From: Micromonospora siamensis
GTDB taxonomy: Bacteria > Actinomycetota > Actinomycetes > Mycobacteriales > Micromonosporaceae
Direction: 5' to 3'
DNA length: 64,000 bases
Assembly (NCBI RefSeq): GCF_900090305.1
Contig: NZ_LT607751.1
Span: 1,612,001 to 1,676,000 of the forward strand
The notes under the pieces were generated by a model, which was given only the letters and a program-made list of their open reading frames with translations, was not told the origin of the DNA and made no database searches. This document shows, piece after piece, positions 43,057 to 52,669 of the stretch; position 1 is the first letter of the stretch; the number at the start of each line of letters is the position of its first letter. Made by a program: the position numbers and the translations under genes.

Positions 43057-43507
43057 GGCAGCCAATCCTGCCAGAGGATGTTGCGGTTTGCCTGTTGAGA
43101 TGATGACGGTTGTGTGACGAGATTGCTATCATGCGCGACCGCGTGGTCGGCCGCTGGCTCTGGCCCGGGGCCGAAGATGCTTTCGCCATGCCGGCACCCG
43201 GCTGTCCGGTCTGTGGGCCGTGAATGCTGTGACGAACCCCGCAGTGCCCGGCGGAGGTCGAGCCCGTTGTCAGTGGGGCTCCCGCACTTCAATCATGTTC
43301 TTGATGTGATCTGAGTCACTCGCGCTGCTGACCCTGGGTGATCGCCCGCTCGACCCTCGGCTGCGAGCTGCGGCGATGCGGGTGCCCGCCGTCACGGATG
43401 CGCGCAGACGTCAGGCGTTCATCCACCGTCCATTTTGGCGGGACAGTGCGACGGGCGTCTTCCCCGTACGTTCCTGGCAGTTCCCTGAGAGGCATCCAGG
43501 AGGGTCA
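43057..43507. other. Divergent intergenic region between the NAGGN operon and RHS gene
   Basis: These 451 bp contain no convincing gene. They are AT-richer than the surroundings and must hold promoters for both directions. The only clear signal is the CRP-like palindrome at 43305-43320; I could not place -10 and -35 boxes with confidence. Confidence 0.5.
43305..43320. promoter_or_regulatory. CRP-like binding site
   Basis: TGTGATCTGAGTCACT matches the CRP/FNR-superfamily palindrome TGTGA-N6-TCACA at nine of ten defined positions. It is 188 bp upstream of the RHS start and 249 bp upstream of the NAGGN amidotransferase start, so it could serve either direction. Confidence 0.45.
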
Positions 43508-46500
43508 GTGGACAGAGGCAGATCGGTGTGGGGTTCGCGGTCGCGGATCCCACACCTGTCCAACAGTCGGGGAGGCCGGGCGCTCGCCGTCGGCCTGTCC
43601 GTGGTGCTGGTGGCGACGATGGCCGACCAGGTCGTCGCGCAGCCGGCCGTCGCCGCGCCACCGGTGGAGGCGGCCCCCGCGGGGCCGCAGGTGCTGGAGC
43701 GGCCGGACGAGGCGGCGGCGCTGACGACCGCGCGGTTGACCAAGAAGAAGGTACGCATCACCGGGATGACGTCGGAGACGTCGGAGTTCTGGGCGTTGCC
43801 GGACGGTCGGGTGGAGGCGGAGGTTCACTCCGGCCCGGTCCGGTTGCGGGACGGGAAGTCCGGTGGCTGGAAGCCGGTGGACTTCTCCCTGGTGCCGCAG
43901 GCCGACGGCTCGTGGGCGGGCCGGGCCCATCCGGCCGGGCTGCGGGTCTCCGGTGCCGCCGGTGCCGGCGAGCACGACCTGGTGAGCGTGCAGGCCGACG
44001 GCGGCACGGTGTCGCTGGGTTGGTCCGGACGACTGCCGGCCCCGACGGTCGAGGGCACCAGAGCCACCTATGCCGAGGTGCGCCCCGGCGTGGACCTGGT
44101 GATCGAGTCGACCCGTACCGGCTTCGAACAGTTCCTGGTGGTGAAGAACCGGGCGGCCGTCGCGCAGGTGCGGAGCCTGTCGCTGCCGCTGCGCGGCAAG
44201 GGGCTCACCGTCGCCGACGACAAGCGCGGCGGTTTCGAGATCCGCAACAAGGCCGGTGCGGCGATCGGCGTGTCGCCGCAGCCGCAGATGTGGGACGCGA
44301 AGGTCGACCCGCAGTCGGGCGAGCACGTGCGCAGGGCCCACGTCGGCAAGAAGATGGCGGCGGCCAAGGCGGGCCGGGTGGCGATGACGCTGACGCCGGA
44401 CCAGGCGTGGCTGACCGACCCGAAGACCGTCTTCCCGGTCACCATCGACCCGGCGGTCACCCTCAAGCCGAACTACGACGCGTTCGTCCAGTCGGACTAC
44501 ACCTCCGACCAGTCGGCGGCCACCGAACTGAAGCTCGGCACGTACGACGGCGGGACCACGAAGGCCCGGTCGTTCCTGAGCTTCCGGAACCTGGGCTGGT
44601 TGACCGGCAAGCAGGTGCAGGCGGCGACGCTGTACCTGTGGAACCACCACTCGTGGTCGTGCACCGCCCGGCAGTGGGAGGCCTGGCGGGTCGACTACGT
44701 CGACACCACCGCTCGCTGGACGGCGCAGCCGACCTGGCGGGAGCGGACCGGCTACACCTCGACGACCAAGGGCTACAGCTCGTCCTGCGCCGACGGCTGG
44801 GTGAACGTGTCGGTGACCGGGGTGTTCGGGGTGACCGCCACCAACGGGTGGACCACCGCCAATGTCGGCCTGCGGGCCGCCTCGGAGACCGACAGCCTGG
44901 GCTGGAAGCGGTTCAACTCGATGGAGGGCAGCTACGACCCGTACGTCACCCTGACGTACCAGTCGCCGCCCACGGTGAACGCCCGGGCGACCGTGCCGTC
45001 CACCGCCTGCGCGACCGGGACCAGCACGCCGTACCTGAACACGAAGACCCCGCAGCTGCGGGCGCAGATCAACGACGCCGAGGGCTCCCAGGTCAAGGCC
45101 GAGTTCGAGTGGACCACCGGTGGTGGAACCCGGATCGGGGGTGCCATCGTCGGTCCCGGGGCCTCCGGTTCGTGGCTGGCGACCTCCGTGCCGGCCGGGG
45201 CCTTCGCCGAGGGCAGCACCTACTCCTGGCACGTCCGGGGCAACGACGGCCTGGTCAACAGCGCGTGGAGCAGCTACTGCGCCTTCATCATCGACACCAC
45301 CGCCCCCTCGGCGACGCCGACCGTCTCGTCCACGGCCTACCCCGCCGGTCAGTGGGCGGGCGCGGCGAACACCGCGGGCAGCTTCACCTTCGGCGCCTCC
45401 GGGGTCACCGACGTCGCCTCCTACGAGTACGGGTTGAACACCAACCCGCCGAACCAGACCGTCAACGCGGCCACCCTGGGCGGCGCGGCCACCGTGTCGA
45501 TCACGCCGACGGCGGACGGGCCGCAGACCCTCTATGTCCGGTCCAAGGACCGCGCCGGCAACACCTCGGCCATCAAGACGTACACCTTCAACGTCGGCTC
45601 CGGGGCGGTGACCGCGCCCAAGGAGGGTGACATCACCGCGGCGAAGACCGCCATCACCGGCATCGGCCAGGCGGCCGCGACCGGGGTGACCTACCAGTGG
45701 CGGCGTGGCGACGCCGACGCCTGGATCAACATCCCGGCCGGGCACGTCACCCTGGCGGCCGGCGGTGGCGCGGTCACCTGGCCGCTGGCCACCAGCGGCG
45801 GGGGCAACTTCCCGAAGCTGAACTGGGACGTCGAGGCCACCCTGAAGGCGGCCGACGCGCAGTCGATCCCCCGGGACGGGCCGCTGCAACTGCGGGGCAC
45901 CTTCACCGGCGGGACCGGCGGCACCTCCAGCGCCGTGAAGATCACGTTCGACCGCACCCAGGCCTCGGCCGAGTCACAGGAGATCGGGCCCGGCTCGGTC
46001 AACCTGATCACCGGCAACTACACGCTGTCGGACACCGACGTGTCGGTGGACTCGTTCGGCAGCGACCTCACCGTCACCCGCTCCTACAACACCCGGCGGG
46101 CCACCGAGACCGACTCGGCGAACATCTTCGGTCCGGGCTGGGTCTCCGGAGCGGTGGTCGACGAGGCCGGCGCGCCGTACACGTCGCTGACCGTCTACGG
46201 CTCGCTGGTGCAGGTCGGGCTGCCGGAGGGCGACACGATCGGCTTCGCCAAGCGCACCGCCACCGTGTTCGACCCGGAACTCGGCATGGAAGATCTCAAG
46301 CTCTCGTACGACGGCACCGCCGACCGGTACACGCTGACCGACCTGGACGGCAACACCACGCTGTTCACCCGGGTCACCGGCTCCGCCGCCGGGAAGTACG
46401 CCCCGACCTCGGTGACCGTGCCGGGCAGCAACCAGACCACCACGCTGAGCTGGGAGACGGCCACCGTCGACGGCAAGGAGGTCGTCCGGCCGACCCGGAT

Positions 46501-49500
46501 GCTCGCGCCGGTGCCCGACGGGGTCAACTGCGCCACCCTCACCCGGGGCTGCCGCGCGCTGACCATCACCTACGCCACCGCCACCACGGCGACCGGCACC
46601 AGCGAATCGGCGCTGGGCGACTACCTCGGCCGGGTGAAGGAGATCTCCTTCACCGCCTGGGACCCGGACCTCGCCACCCCGGCTATGCGCACCGTGCCGA
46701 TGGCCCGCTACGCGTACGACAACACCGGCCGGCTCCGCGCGACCTGGGACCCGCGGCTGGACTGGACCGACGCGAGCGGCCTGCACCACCTGTCCGACCG
46801 GTACACCTACGACACCACCGGCCTGCTCAAGACGGTCACCCCCAACAGCCAGCCGCCGTGGTACCTGACCTACTCCGTCCTCCCCGGTGACCCGGGCGCG
46901 GGCCGGGTGGTCTCGGTCTCCCGGGGCCTCAGCGTCACCGGTCCGTCCGGTGCCGGCCCGATGGTCTCGTCGGTCATCCCCTGGACCGGCCGGCTCTGTC
47001 TCGACCTCGCCTCGTCGAACACCACCGACGGCAACAAGGTGCAGGTCTACAGGTGCAACGGCAGCAACGCGCAGAACTGGGAGTTGCGCAGCGACGGCAC
47101 GGTCCGGGCGTTGGGCAAGTGCCTGAACGTCGACGCCTCGGGCACCACTCCGGGCACGCCGGTCAACATCTGGACCTGTGACGGGTCCGCCCGGCAGCAG
47201 TGGGCGCTGGGCGCCAACGGCTCGTTGGTCAACCCGAACTCCGGCGCCTGCCTCGACGACCCGGACTTCGCCACCGCCGACGGGACGCAGGTGCAGATCG
47301 CGACCTGCAACGGCAGCATCGCGCAGGTCTGGTCGGGCACGGTTTCCACGGTCGTCTACAAGGTGCCGACCGCCGGCACCGGCGCCCCGTACGACCTGTC
47401 CGGAGCGCAGACCACCCGCTGGTACCAGAACGAACAGCCCACCGACGCCACCGCCGTCTTCCCGCCCACCCAGATCCCGGGCGGTCGGCCGGACAACGGC
47501 ACGCTGCCGCCCTCCTGGGAGCGGGCCACCGTCACCTACCTGGACGCCAACGCCCGCGCGGTGAACACCGCCCAGCCGGGCGGGCACATCAGCGCCACCT
47601 GGTACGACCAGTTCGGCAACGTCGTCCGGACGCTGACGGCCGGCAACCGGGCCCGGGCGCTGAACGCCAGCGCCACCGACGACGCGGCGACGGAGACCGC
47701 GCTCGCCCGCGCCCTGTCCACCCTGAACAGCTACTCCGCCGACGGGCAGCGGCTCCTGCAGACGCAGGAGCCGGAGCACGACGTGATGCTGGCCGACGGC
47801 ACCACGGTGCGCGGGCGCAAGTTCACCAGCCGGACCTACGACCAGGGTGCGCCGACCACGGGTGCGCCGTACCACCTCGTCACCACGGAGGACGTCGGCG
47901 TCAAGTGGTACCCCAACGGGGTGGAGACCAACTCCGACATCCGGACCACCACCACCGCGTACGACTGGACGCTGCGCCAGCCCACCGCGGTGACCGTCGA
48001 CCCGGCCGGACTGGCCCAGACCACCCGGACCACGTACGACCCGATCACCGGTCTGGTCACCTCCACCACAGCCCCGGCGGGCGGCACGACGACCAACACG
48101 CCGGCCACCCGGCAGACCATCTACTACCGGGCCACCTCCGGTTCCGGCTACGCCGAATGTGATCTCAAGCCGGAGTGGGCAAACCTGGTCTGCCGGGTGC
48201 AGTCCGGCGGTCAGGCGGCCAGTGGCCCCGAGCTGCCGGCGACGGTGACCACCTATGACATGTTCAACCAGTCGCGGGTGGTGACCGAGAAGACCAGCGC
48301 CGGCACGCTCCGGACGACCACCACGACCTACGACGGCGCCGGTCGGGCGTACGAGACCGCGGTGAGCGCACCGGGGCTCGGCACCGCCGTCCCGGTCACC
48401 CGCAACGTGTACGACCAGGCCACCGGTCAACTGCTGCGGACCCAGTCCGTGGTCAGCGGCTCGGTGACCGCGCAGGTGGTCCGGGCCTACGACGCGCTGG
48501 GCCGGACGACGTCGTACACCGACGCCGACGGCAACGTGTCGACCACGACCTACGACCTGATGGGCCGGACGAAGACCAGTCACGACGGCAAGGCGCAGCG
48601 GACGTACACCTATGACGGCGGCACCGAACGGCGTGGCCTGCTCACCTCGGTGGACGACACCGAGGCCGGCTCGTTCTCCGGCAGCTACGACGCCGACGGG
48701 GGCCTGGTCTCGGAGTCCTGGCCGAACGGGGTGCAGGTCAGCACCGAGACCGACGAGACCGGCACGCAGGTCGGCCTGACGTATGTCAAGCCGGGCTGCG
48801 CGGCCACCGACTGCACCCTCTACACCGAGTCGGTGACGGAGTCGGTGCACGGGCAGTGGCGGGACCACTCGTCCACGCTCTCCGGCCAGCGTTACACCTA
48901 CGACGCGGTCGGCCGGCTGACCAGCCTGGCCGACGAGATCGGCGGCCAGTGCGCCACCCGGTCGTACGGCTTCAGCGTCTCGTCGAACCGCAACTCGGCC
49001 ACCGAGTACGGCCCGGCTTCCGACGGCGGCTGCCAGACCACGACGGCGGCGTCGTCGCGGACCTGGACGTACGACACCGCCGACCGGGTCAACACCGCCG
49101 GGTACGTCTACGACGCCCTCGGCCGGACCACCACGGTCCCGGCCGTCGACACGGGCAACCCGGCGGGTGGGAACGTCACCGCGACCTACCACGTGACCGA
49201 CCTGGTCGACACCGTCACCCAGAACGGCCGGACCACCGATTACACCCTCGACGTCACCGGCGAGCGGATCCGCTCCTGGACCGACAACGCCTCGGGCACG
49301 GCGGTCCAGGCGGTCAACCACTACGACGGCGACGACGACAGCCCCTGTTGGACCCAGGAGGACACGGACACCTTCACCCGACCCCTGTCCGGCCTCACCG
49401 GGATGGCCGGCATCTTCGACGGTGGGAGCGGTGAGGTTGCCTGGCACCTGACCAACCTGCACGGGGACCTCGTCGCCGAGCTGGACAACACCGGTGAAGG

Positions 49501-50116
49501 GCTGGCCCGCACCACGGAGGCCAGCGAGTACGGCACCCCGCGCAACGAGGGTGACATCGGCACCGAGCGGTACGGCTGGCTCGGCGCCAAGCAGCGGGCC
49601 GCCGACGTGCCGTCGGGCATCATCCTGATGGGTGTCCGGCTCTACAACCCGACGACTGGCCGGTTTCTCCAAGAAGACCCGGTGTACGGCGGTAGCGCAA
49701 ACGCGTACGAGTACTGCGCCGGCGATCCGGTCAACTGTTTCGATCTGGATGGCAAGCGCGCCGAGTGCGGATGCAGCAGCGACAGTGGATGGAGGGGGCC
49801 GGTAAAGAGGTTCTTCCGGCGGGTTATCGACCGTGGCAAGGAGCTCAACCGGAGGTTCTTCAACTGGCAGCTCAACACAATTTTCCGCGGAATCTCTTAC
49901 GGAGTCAGGGCTTATCGGGCAGCCAGAGGTTTCATTCGGAATACACGAATCCGGTGCCTTCGGTTTCCAAACGTCGGCGGCTTCGGCTGTGACCTTCGGT
50001 ACAAGGGGACCCGCAAGTTCGGGATCCACTACCATAAGGTGCACGGGAGGTGGCGTCCGCATTATCATCGTCGCCCAGGCATCGGCAAGCATCGTCCATG
50101 GGAGGGCGGATGGTGA
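43508..50116 (+). CDS. Secreted RHS/YD-repeat polymorphic toxin
   Basis: A 2202-residue protein. GTG is chosen for its AGGAGGG site and because a Sec-type signal peptide then forms residues 1-50. Domains in order: a DNRLRE domain (about 314-480), Ig/fibronectin-like segments, a DUF6531-type entry (NLITGNYTLSDTDVSVDSFG, about 832), YD repeats interrupted by a ricin-B lectin trefoil (about 1154-1277, QNWELR and QQWALG motifs), more YD repeats, and the RHS core end (MGVRLYNPTTGRFLQEDP, about 2040). The last 120 residues are a basic tip ending HYHRRPGIGKHRPWEGGW. RHS proteins encapsulate and deliver such tips as toxins. The tip is less GC-rich, suggesting recent exchange; its activity is unrecognised. 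Confidence 0.88.
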   Translation: MDRGRSVWGSRSRIPHLSNSRGGRALAVGLSVVLVATMADQVVAQPAVAAPPVEAAPAGPQVLERPDEAAALTTARLTKKKVRITGMTSETSEFWALPDGRVEAEVHSGPVRLRDGKSGGWKPVDFSLVPQADGSWAGRAHPAGLRVSGAAGAGEHDLVSVQADGGTVSLGWSGRLPAPTVEGTRATYAEVRPGVDLVIESTRTGFEQFLVVKNRAAVAQVRSLSLPLRGKGLTVADDKRGGFEIRNKAGAAIGVSPQPQMWDAKVDPQSGEHVRRAHVGKKMAAAKAGRVAMTLTPDQAWLTDPKTVFPVTIDPAVTLKPNYDAFVQSDYTSDQSAATELKLGTYDGGTTKARSFLSFRNLGWLTGKQVQAATLYLWNHHSWSCTARQWEAWRVDYVDTTARWTAQPTWRERTGYTSTTKGYSSSCADGWVNVSVTGVFGVTATNGWTTANVGLRAASETDSLGWKRFNSMEGSYDPYVTLTYQSPPTVNARATVPSTACATGTSTPYLNTKTPQLRAQINDAEGSQVKAEFEWTTGGGTRIGGAIVGPGASGSWLATSVPAGAFAEGSTYSWHVRGNDGLVNSAWSSYCAFIIDTTAPSATPTVSSTAYPAGQWAGAANTAGSFTFGASGVTDVASYEYGLNTNPPNQTVNAATLGGAATVSITPTADGPQTLYVRSKDRAGNTSAIKTYTFNVGSGAVTAPKEGDITAAKTAITGIGQAAATGVTYQWRRGDADAWINIPAGHVTLAAGGGAVTWPLATSGGGNFPKLNWDVEATLKAADAQSIPRDGPLQLRGTFTGGTGGTSSAVKITFDRTQASAESQEIGPGSVNLITGNYTLSDTDVSVDSFGSDLTVTRSYNTRRATETDSANIFGPGWVSGAVVDEAGAPYTSLTVYGSLVQVGLPEGDTIGFAKRTATVFDPELGMEDLKLSYDGTADRYTLTDLDGNTTLFTRVTGSAAGKYAPTSVTVPGSNQTTTLSWETATVDGKEVVRPTRMLAPVPDGVNCATLTRGCRALTITYATATTATGTSESALGDYLGRVKEISFTAWDPDLATPAMRTVPMARYAYDNTGRLRATWDPRLDWTDASGLHHLSDRYTYDTTGLLKTVTPNSQPPWYLTYSVLPGDPGAGRVVSVSRGLSVTGPSGAGPMVSSVIPWTGRLCLDLASSNTTDGNKVQVYRCNGSNAQNWELRSDGTVRALGKCLNVDASGTTPGTPVNIWTCDGSARQQWALGANGSLVNPNSGACLDDPDFATADGTQVQIATCNGSIAQVWSGTVSTVVYKVPTAGTGAPYDLSGAQTTRWYQNEQPTDATAVFPPTQIPGGRPDNGTLPPSWERATVTYLDANARAVNTAQPGGHISATWYDQFGNVVRTLTAGNRARALNASATDDAATETALARALSTLNSYSADGQRLLQTQEPEHDVMLADGTTVRGRKFTSRTYDQGAPTTGAPYHLVTTEDVGVKWYPNGVETNSDIRTTTTAYDWTLRQPTAVTVDPAGLAQTTRTTYDPITGLVTSTTAPAGGTTTNTPATRQTIYYRATSGSGYAECDLKPEWANLVCRVQSGGQAASGPELPATVTTYDMFNQSRVVTEKTSAGTLRTTTTTYDGAGRAYETAVSAPGLGTAVPVTRNVYDQATGQLLRTQSVVSGSVTAQVVRAYDALGRTTSYTDADGNVSTTTYDLMGRTKTSHDGKAQRTYTYDGGTERRGLLTSVDDTEAGSFSGSYDADGGLVSESWPNGVQVSTETDETGTQVGLTYVKPGCAATDCTLYTESVTESVHGQWRDHSSTLSGQRYTYDAVGRLTSLADEIGGQCATRSYGFSVSSNRNSATEYGPASDGGCQTTTAASSRTWTYDTADRVNTAGYVYDALGRTTTVPAVDTGNPAGGNVTATYHVTDLVDTVTQNGRTTDYTLDVTGERIRSWTDNASGTAVQAVNHYDGDDDSPCWTQEDTDTFTRPLSGLTGMAGIFDGGSGEVAWHLTNLHGDLVAELDNTGEGLARTTEASEYGTPRNEGDIGTERYGWLGAKQRAADVPSGIILMGVRLYNPTTGRFLQEDPVYGGSANAYEYCAGDPVNCFDLDGKRAECGCSSDSGWRGPVKRFFRRVIDRGKELNRRFFNWQLNTIFRGISYGVRAYRAARGFIRNTRIRCLRFPNVGGFGCDLRYKGTRKFGIHYHKVHGRWRPHYHRRPGIGKHRPWEGGW
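50097..50112 (+). repeat. 16 bp direct repeat, copy 1 (toxin end / immunity start)
   Basis: CATGGGAGGGCGGATG encodes the last residues of the RHS tip and includes the ribosome-binding site and first ATG of the downstream gene. An identical copy is at 50701-50716. Confidence 0.7.
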
Positions 50117-50598
50117 CAATACCGCTGACGGCGGCGCCAACGGCATCCTTTCCGCTGTGGTTCACCGACGAGCAGGGCAGTGTAGAAGTTTTAAACAGCG
50201 TCGAGGCGGTCGAAACACACGTCGAGTATGTCGACGACTTCGATCCTTCTTACCTATGCCGTGAAGCTTCGGGTAGTCGCGTCCGGCTGATCGTTTGGGC
50301 GCTTGAGTTGCTGGTATGCCAGGTTGTGCCAGCCGACCTTGACCCTCGGGACCTGGTTGTTCAGAAATTTGAGCGAAAGTCCCTTGGCGCTTCCATGCTG
50401 GTGGAGCACTGGAATGGGCTCGTGCTGAGAACGTTGAGTGAGGATGGCACCGATATTCAGCCCGCCCGGTGGAACTCCAAAGCCGACGTGGGGCACCTTC
50501 GCGTCGAAGAGCTCACTGGGGCAGCCCGTGATCGGACTGAGGTGCGAGATTTCCATGATATGTGGATGAAGGCTCGCCTCGGGAAGCGCTACGGCTAG
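50110..50598 (+). CDS. Probable immunity protein of the RHS toxin
   Basis: A 162-residue acidic, cytoplasmic protein without signal or membrane segment. Its ATG overlaps the RHS stop by 7 nt and uses the GGAGGGCGG inside the toxin's last codons, so the two are translationally coupled, as toxin-immunity pairs usually are. No family is recognised. Codon use is unlike the neighbours (ATA, TTA, TTT, AAA), and TTA at 50191-50193 is the only in-frame TTA I found in a called gene. A GTG one codon downstream is an alternative start. A terminator follows. Confidence 0.75.
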   Translation: MVTIPLTAAPTASFPLWFTDEQGSVEVLNSVEAVETHVEYVDDFDPSYLCREASGSRVRLIVWALELLVCQVVPADLDPRDLVVQKFERKSLGASMLVEHWNGLVLRTLSEDGTDIQPARWNSKADVGHLRVEELTGAARDRTEVRDFHDMWMKARLGKRYG

Positions 50599-50630
50599 CT
50601 CCGGCCGGCTGATGGCTGGTGAGTGAAGCG

Positions 50631-50663
50631 GCGGAGGGCCTGCGGTCGACGCAGGCCCTCCGC
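50631..50663 (+). terminator. Terminator of the RHS toxin/immunity operon
   Basis: GCGGAGGGCCTGCG (50631-50644) and its perfect inverted copy (50650-50663) form a 14 bp stem with a GTCGA loop, 32 bp after the immunity stop. Confidence 0.85.
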
Positions 50664-50700
50664 CCGCGTTCAATCGTATCGACTGCTCCCGTCAAGCCGT

Positions 50701-50716
50701 CATGGGAGGGCGGATG
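50701..50716 (+). repeat. 16 bp direct repeat, copy 2 (possible toxin-tip relic)
   Basis: Identical to 50097-50112. Read in the corresponding phase it again gives a Trp-Glu-Gly-Gly string, and its ATG opens a five-codon frame ending in TAG. It sits beyond the terminator with no gene around it, so it looks like the remnant of a second tip/immunity junction. Confidence 0.5.
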
Positions 50717-50821
50717 CGTCAATTCTTGCGGTAGTTATTGCAGCGCCAGCGATGGCCCACGTTGGCCGCAACACCGCGGGGAGCCGCTGACCTGTGGCAC
50801 CCCGCTGTCTCGGGTACGGCG

Positions 50822-51481
<660 letters not shown>

Positions 51482-51668
51482 GGTGGGACTCCTCTCGTAC
51501 CTCTCCCCGCGTGCAACACCGCCGGGCCGTACATCCTTACCCGCCCGTCGACGGCTCAGGCACACACCTGCTTCTGTGCAGGCGGCGGGCTTCCCCGCAG
51601 AGTGACGCCGCCGTTACCGTGGGCTGTTCCGGCGCGTGTCCGGTCCAATCGGTGGTGGAGGTGAGCGG

Positions 51669-52469
51669 GTGGCGGGTTCGGCACTGGTGGAGCTGTTCGC
51701 CGGGGAACTGCGTCGGGCGCGCAGCGCGGCCGGGCTGTCCCAGGAGTCGTTGGGGCAGCAGATCAGCTATTCGGGGTCGCTCATCGCGGCGGTGGAGCAG
51801 GGGCGGCGACTGCCCCGACCGGACTTCACCGCCCGCTGCGACGAGGCGCTGCGCACCGACGGGCTGCTCGGCCGCATCCGGGAGCAGTTGAGCCGCGAGG
51901 TGCTGCTGCCCTGGTTCCGCGAGTGGGCGCGGATCGAGCAGGAGGCGACGGTGCTGCGGTCGTACCAGCCACTCGTCGTCCCGGGCTTGCTCCAGACCGA
52001 GGAGTACGCGCGGGCGCTGCTCACCGGCGCCGGCCGGTTCACCGACGAGCAGGCCGAGCAGTTGGTGGCCGCCCGGTTGGAACGCCAGGCCGTGCTGGGC
52101 CGCCCGACGCCGCCGCAGCTCGTCGTGGTCCTCGACGAGTTCGTGCTGCGCCGCCCGGTCGGCGGGCCGGCGGTGATGGGCGCCCAGCTCGCCCACCTGG
52201 CCGAGGTCGGCCGTCGGTTCCACGTACACCTGCATGTCGTGCCGGTCGCCGCCGGCGCCTACCCGGGCCTCAACGGCGCGTTCGTGGTCGCCACCACCGC
52301 CGACGGCGAGGACGTGGCCTACCTGGACAACCAGCTCCAGGGGCACGCGGTGTCGCACGGCCCGGACGTACTATCGCTGCTGCGGACCTGGGAGTCGGTG
52401 CGCGCCGAGGCGTTGCCCGCCCGGGCGAGCGCCGACCTGATCGAGGAGGCGGCACGGGCATGGAGCTGA
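51669..52469 (+). CDS. XRE-family regulator with DUF5753 domain
   Basis: A 266-residue protein with an N-terminal XRE helix-turn-helix (about 8-62: LRRARSAAGLSQESLGQQISYSGSLIAAVEQGRRLP) and a DUF5753 sensing domain (about 85-260: QPLVVPGLLQTEEYARALL). This is the WhiJ-like regulator type that pairs with DUF397 proteins in actinobacteria and influences development. GTG follows a GGAGGTGAG site. It overlaps the DUF397 gene by 10 nt. Confidence 0.92.
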   Translation: MAGSALVELFAGELRRARSAAGLSQESLGQQISYSGSLIAAVEQGRRLPRPDFTARCDEALRTDGLLGRIREQLSREVLLPWFREWARIEQEATVLRSYQPLVVPGLLQTEEYARALLTGAGRFTDEQAEQLVAARLERQAVLGRPTPPQLVVVLDEFVLRRPVGGPAVMGAQLAHLAEVGRRFHVHLHVVPVAAGAYPGLNGAFVVATTADGEDVAYLDNQLQGHAVSHGPDVLSLLRTWESVRAEALPARASADLIEEAARAWS

Positions 52470-52648
52470 CCGGAGCGCGGTGGCGCACCAGCACCCGCAG
52501 CAGCGGCAACGGCGGTGACTGCGTCGAGGTGGCCGACAACCTGCCGGGCGTGGTCGCGGTACGCGACAGCAAGGACCGGTCAGGGCCGGCGCTGGCCTTC
52601 CCGCCGGCCGCCTGGCGGGCCTTCGTCGCCGGCCCGCCCACCCGCTGA
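52460..52648 (+). CDS. DUF397 domain protein, partner of the XRE regulator
   Basis: A 62-residue protein of the DUF397 family: GARWRTSTRSSGNGGDCVEVADNLPGVVAVRDSKD...FPPAAWRAFVAG. Such small proteins are encoded with XRE/DUF5753 regulators and appear to modulate them. It starts inside the regulator's 3' end. Confidence 0.92.
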   Translation: MELTGARWRTSTRSSGNGGDCVEVADNLPGVVAVRDSKDRSGPALAFPPAAWRAFVAGPPTR

Positions 52649-52669
52649 CCGGGTCCGACGAACGCGCCT

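Noticed and set aside
49833..50264. A 143-codon frame straddling the RHS end and the immunity start
   Set aside because: It is out of frame with both genes and shows no domain or coupled start. The RHS tip and immunity frames explain the sequence fully.
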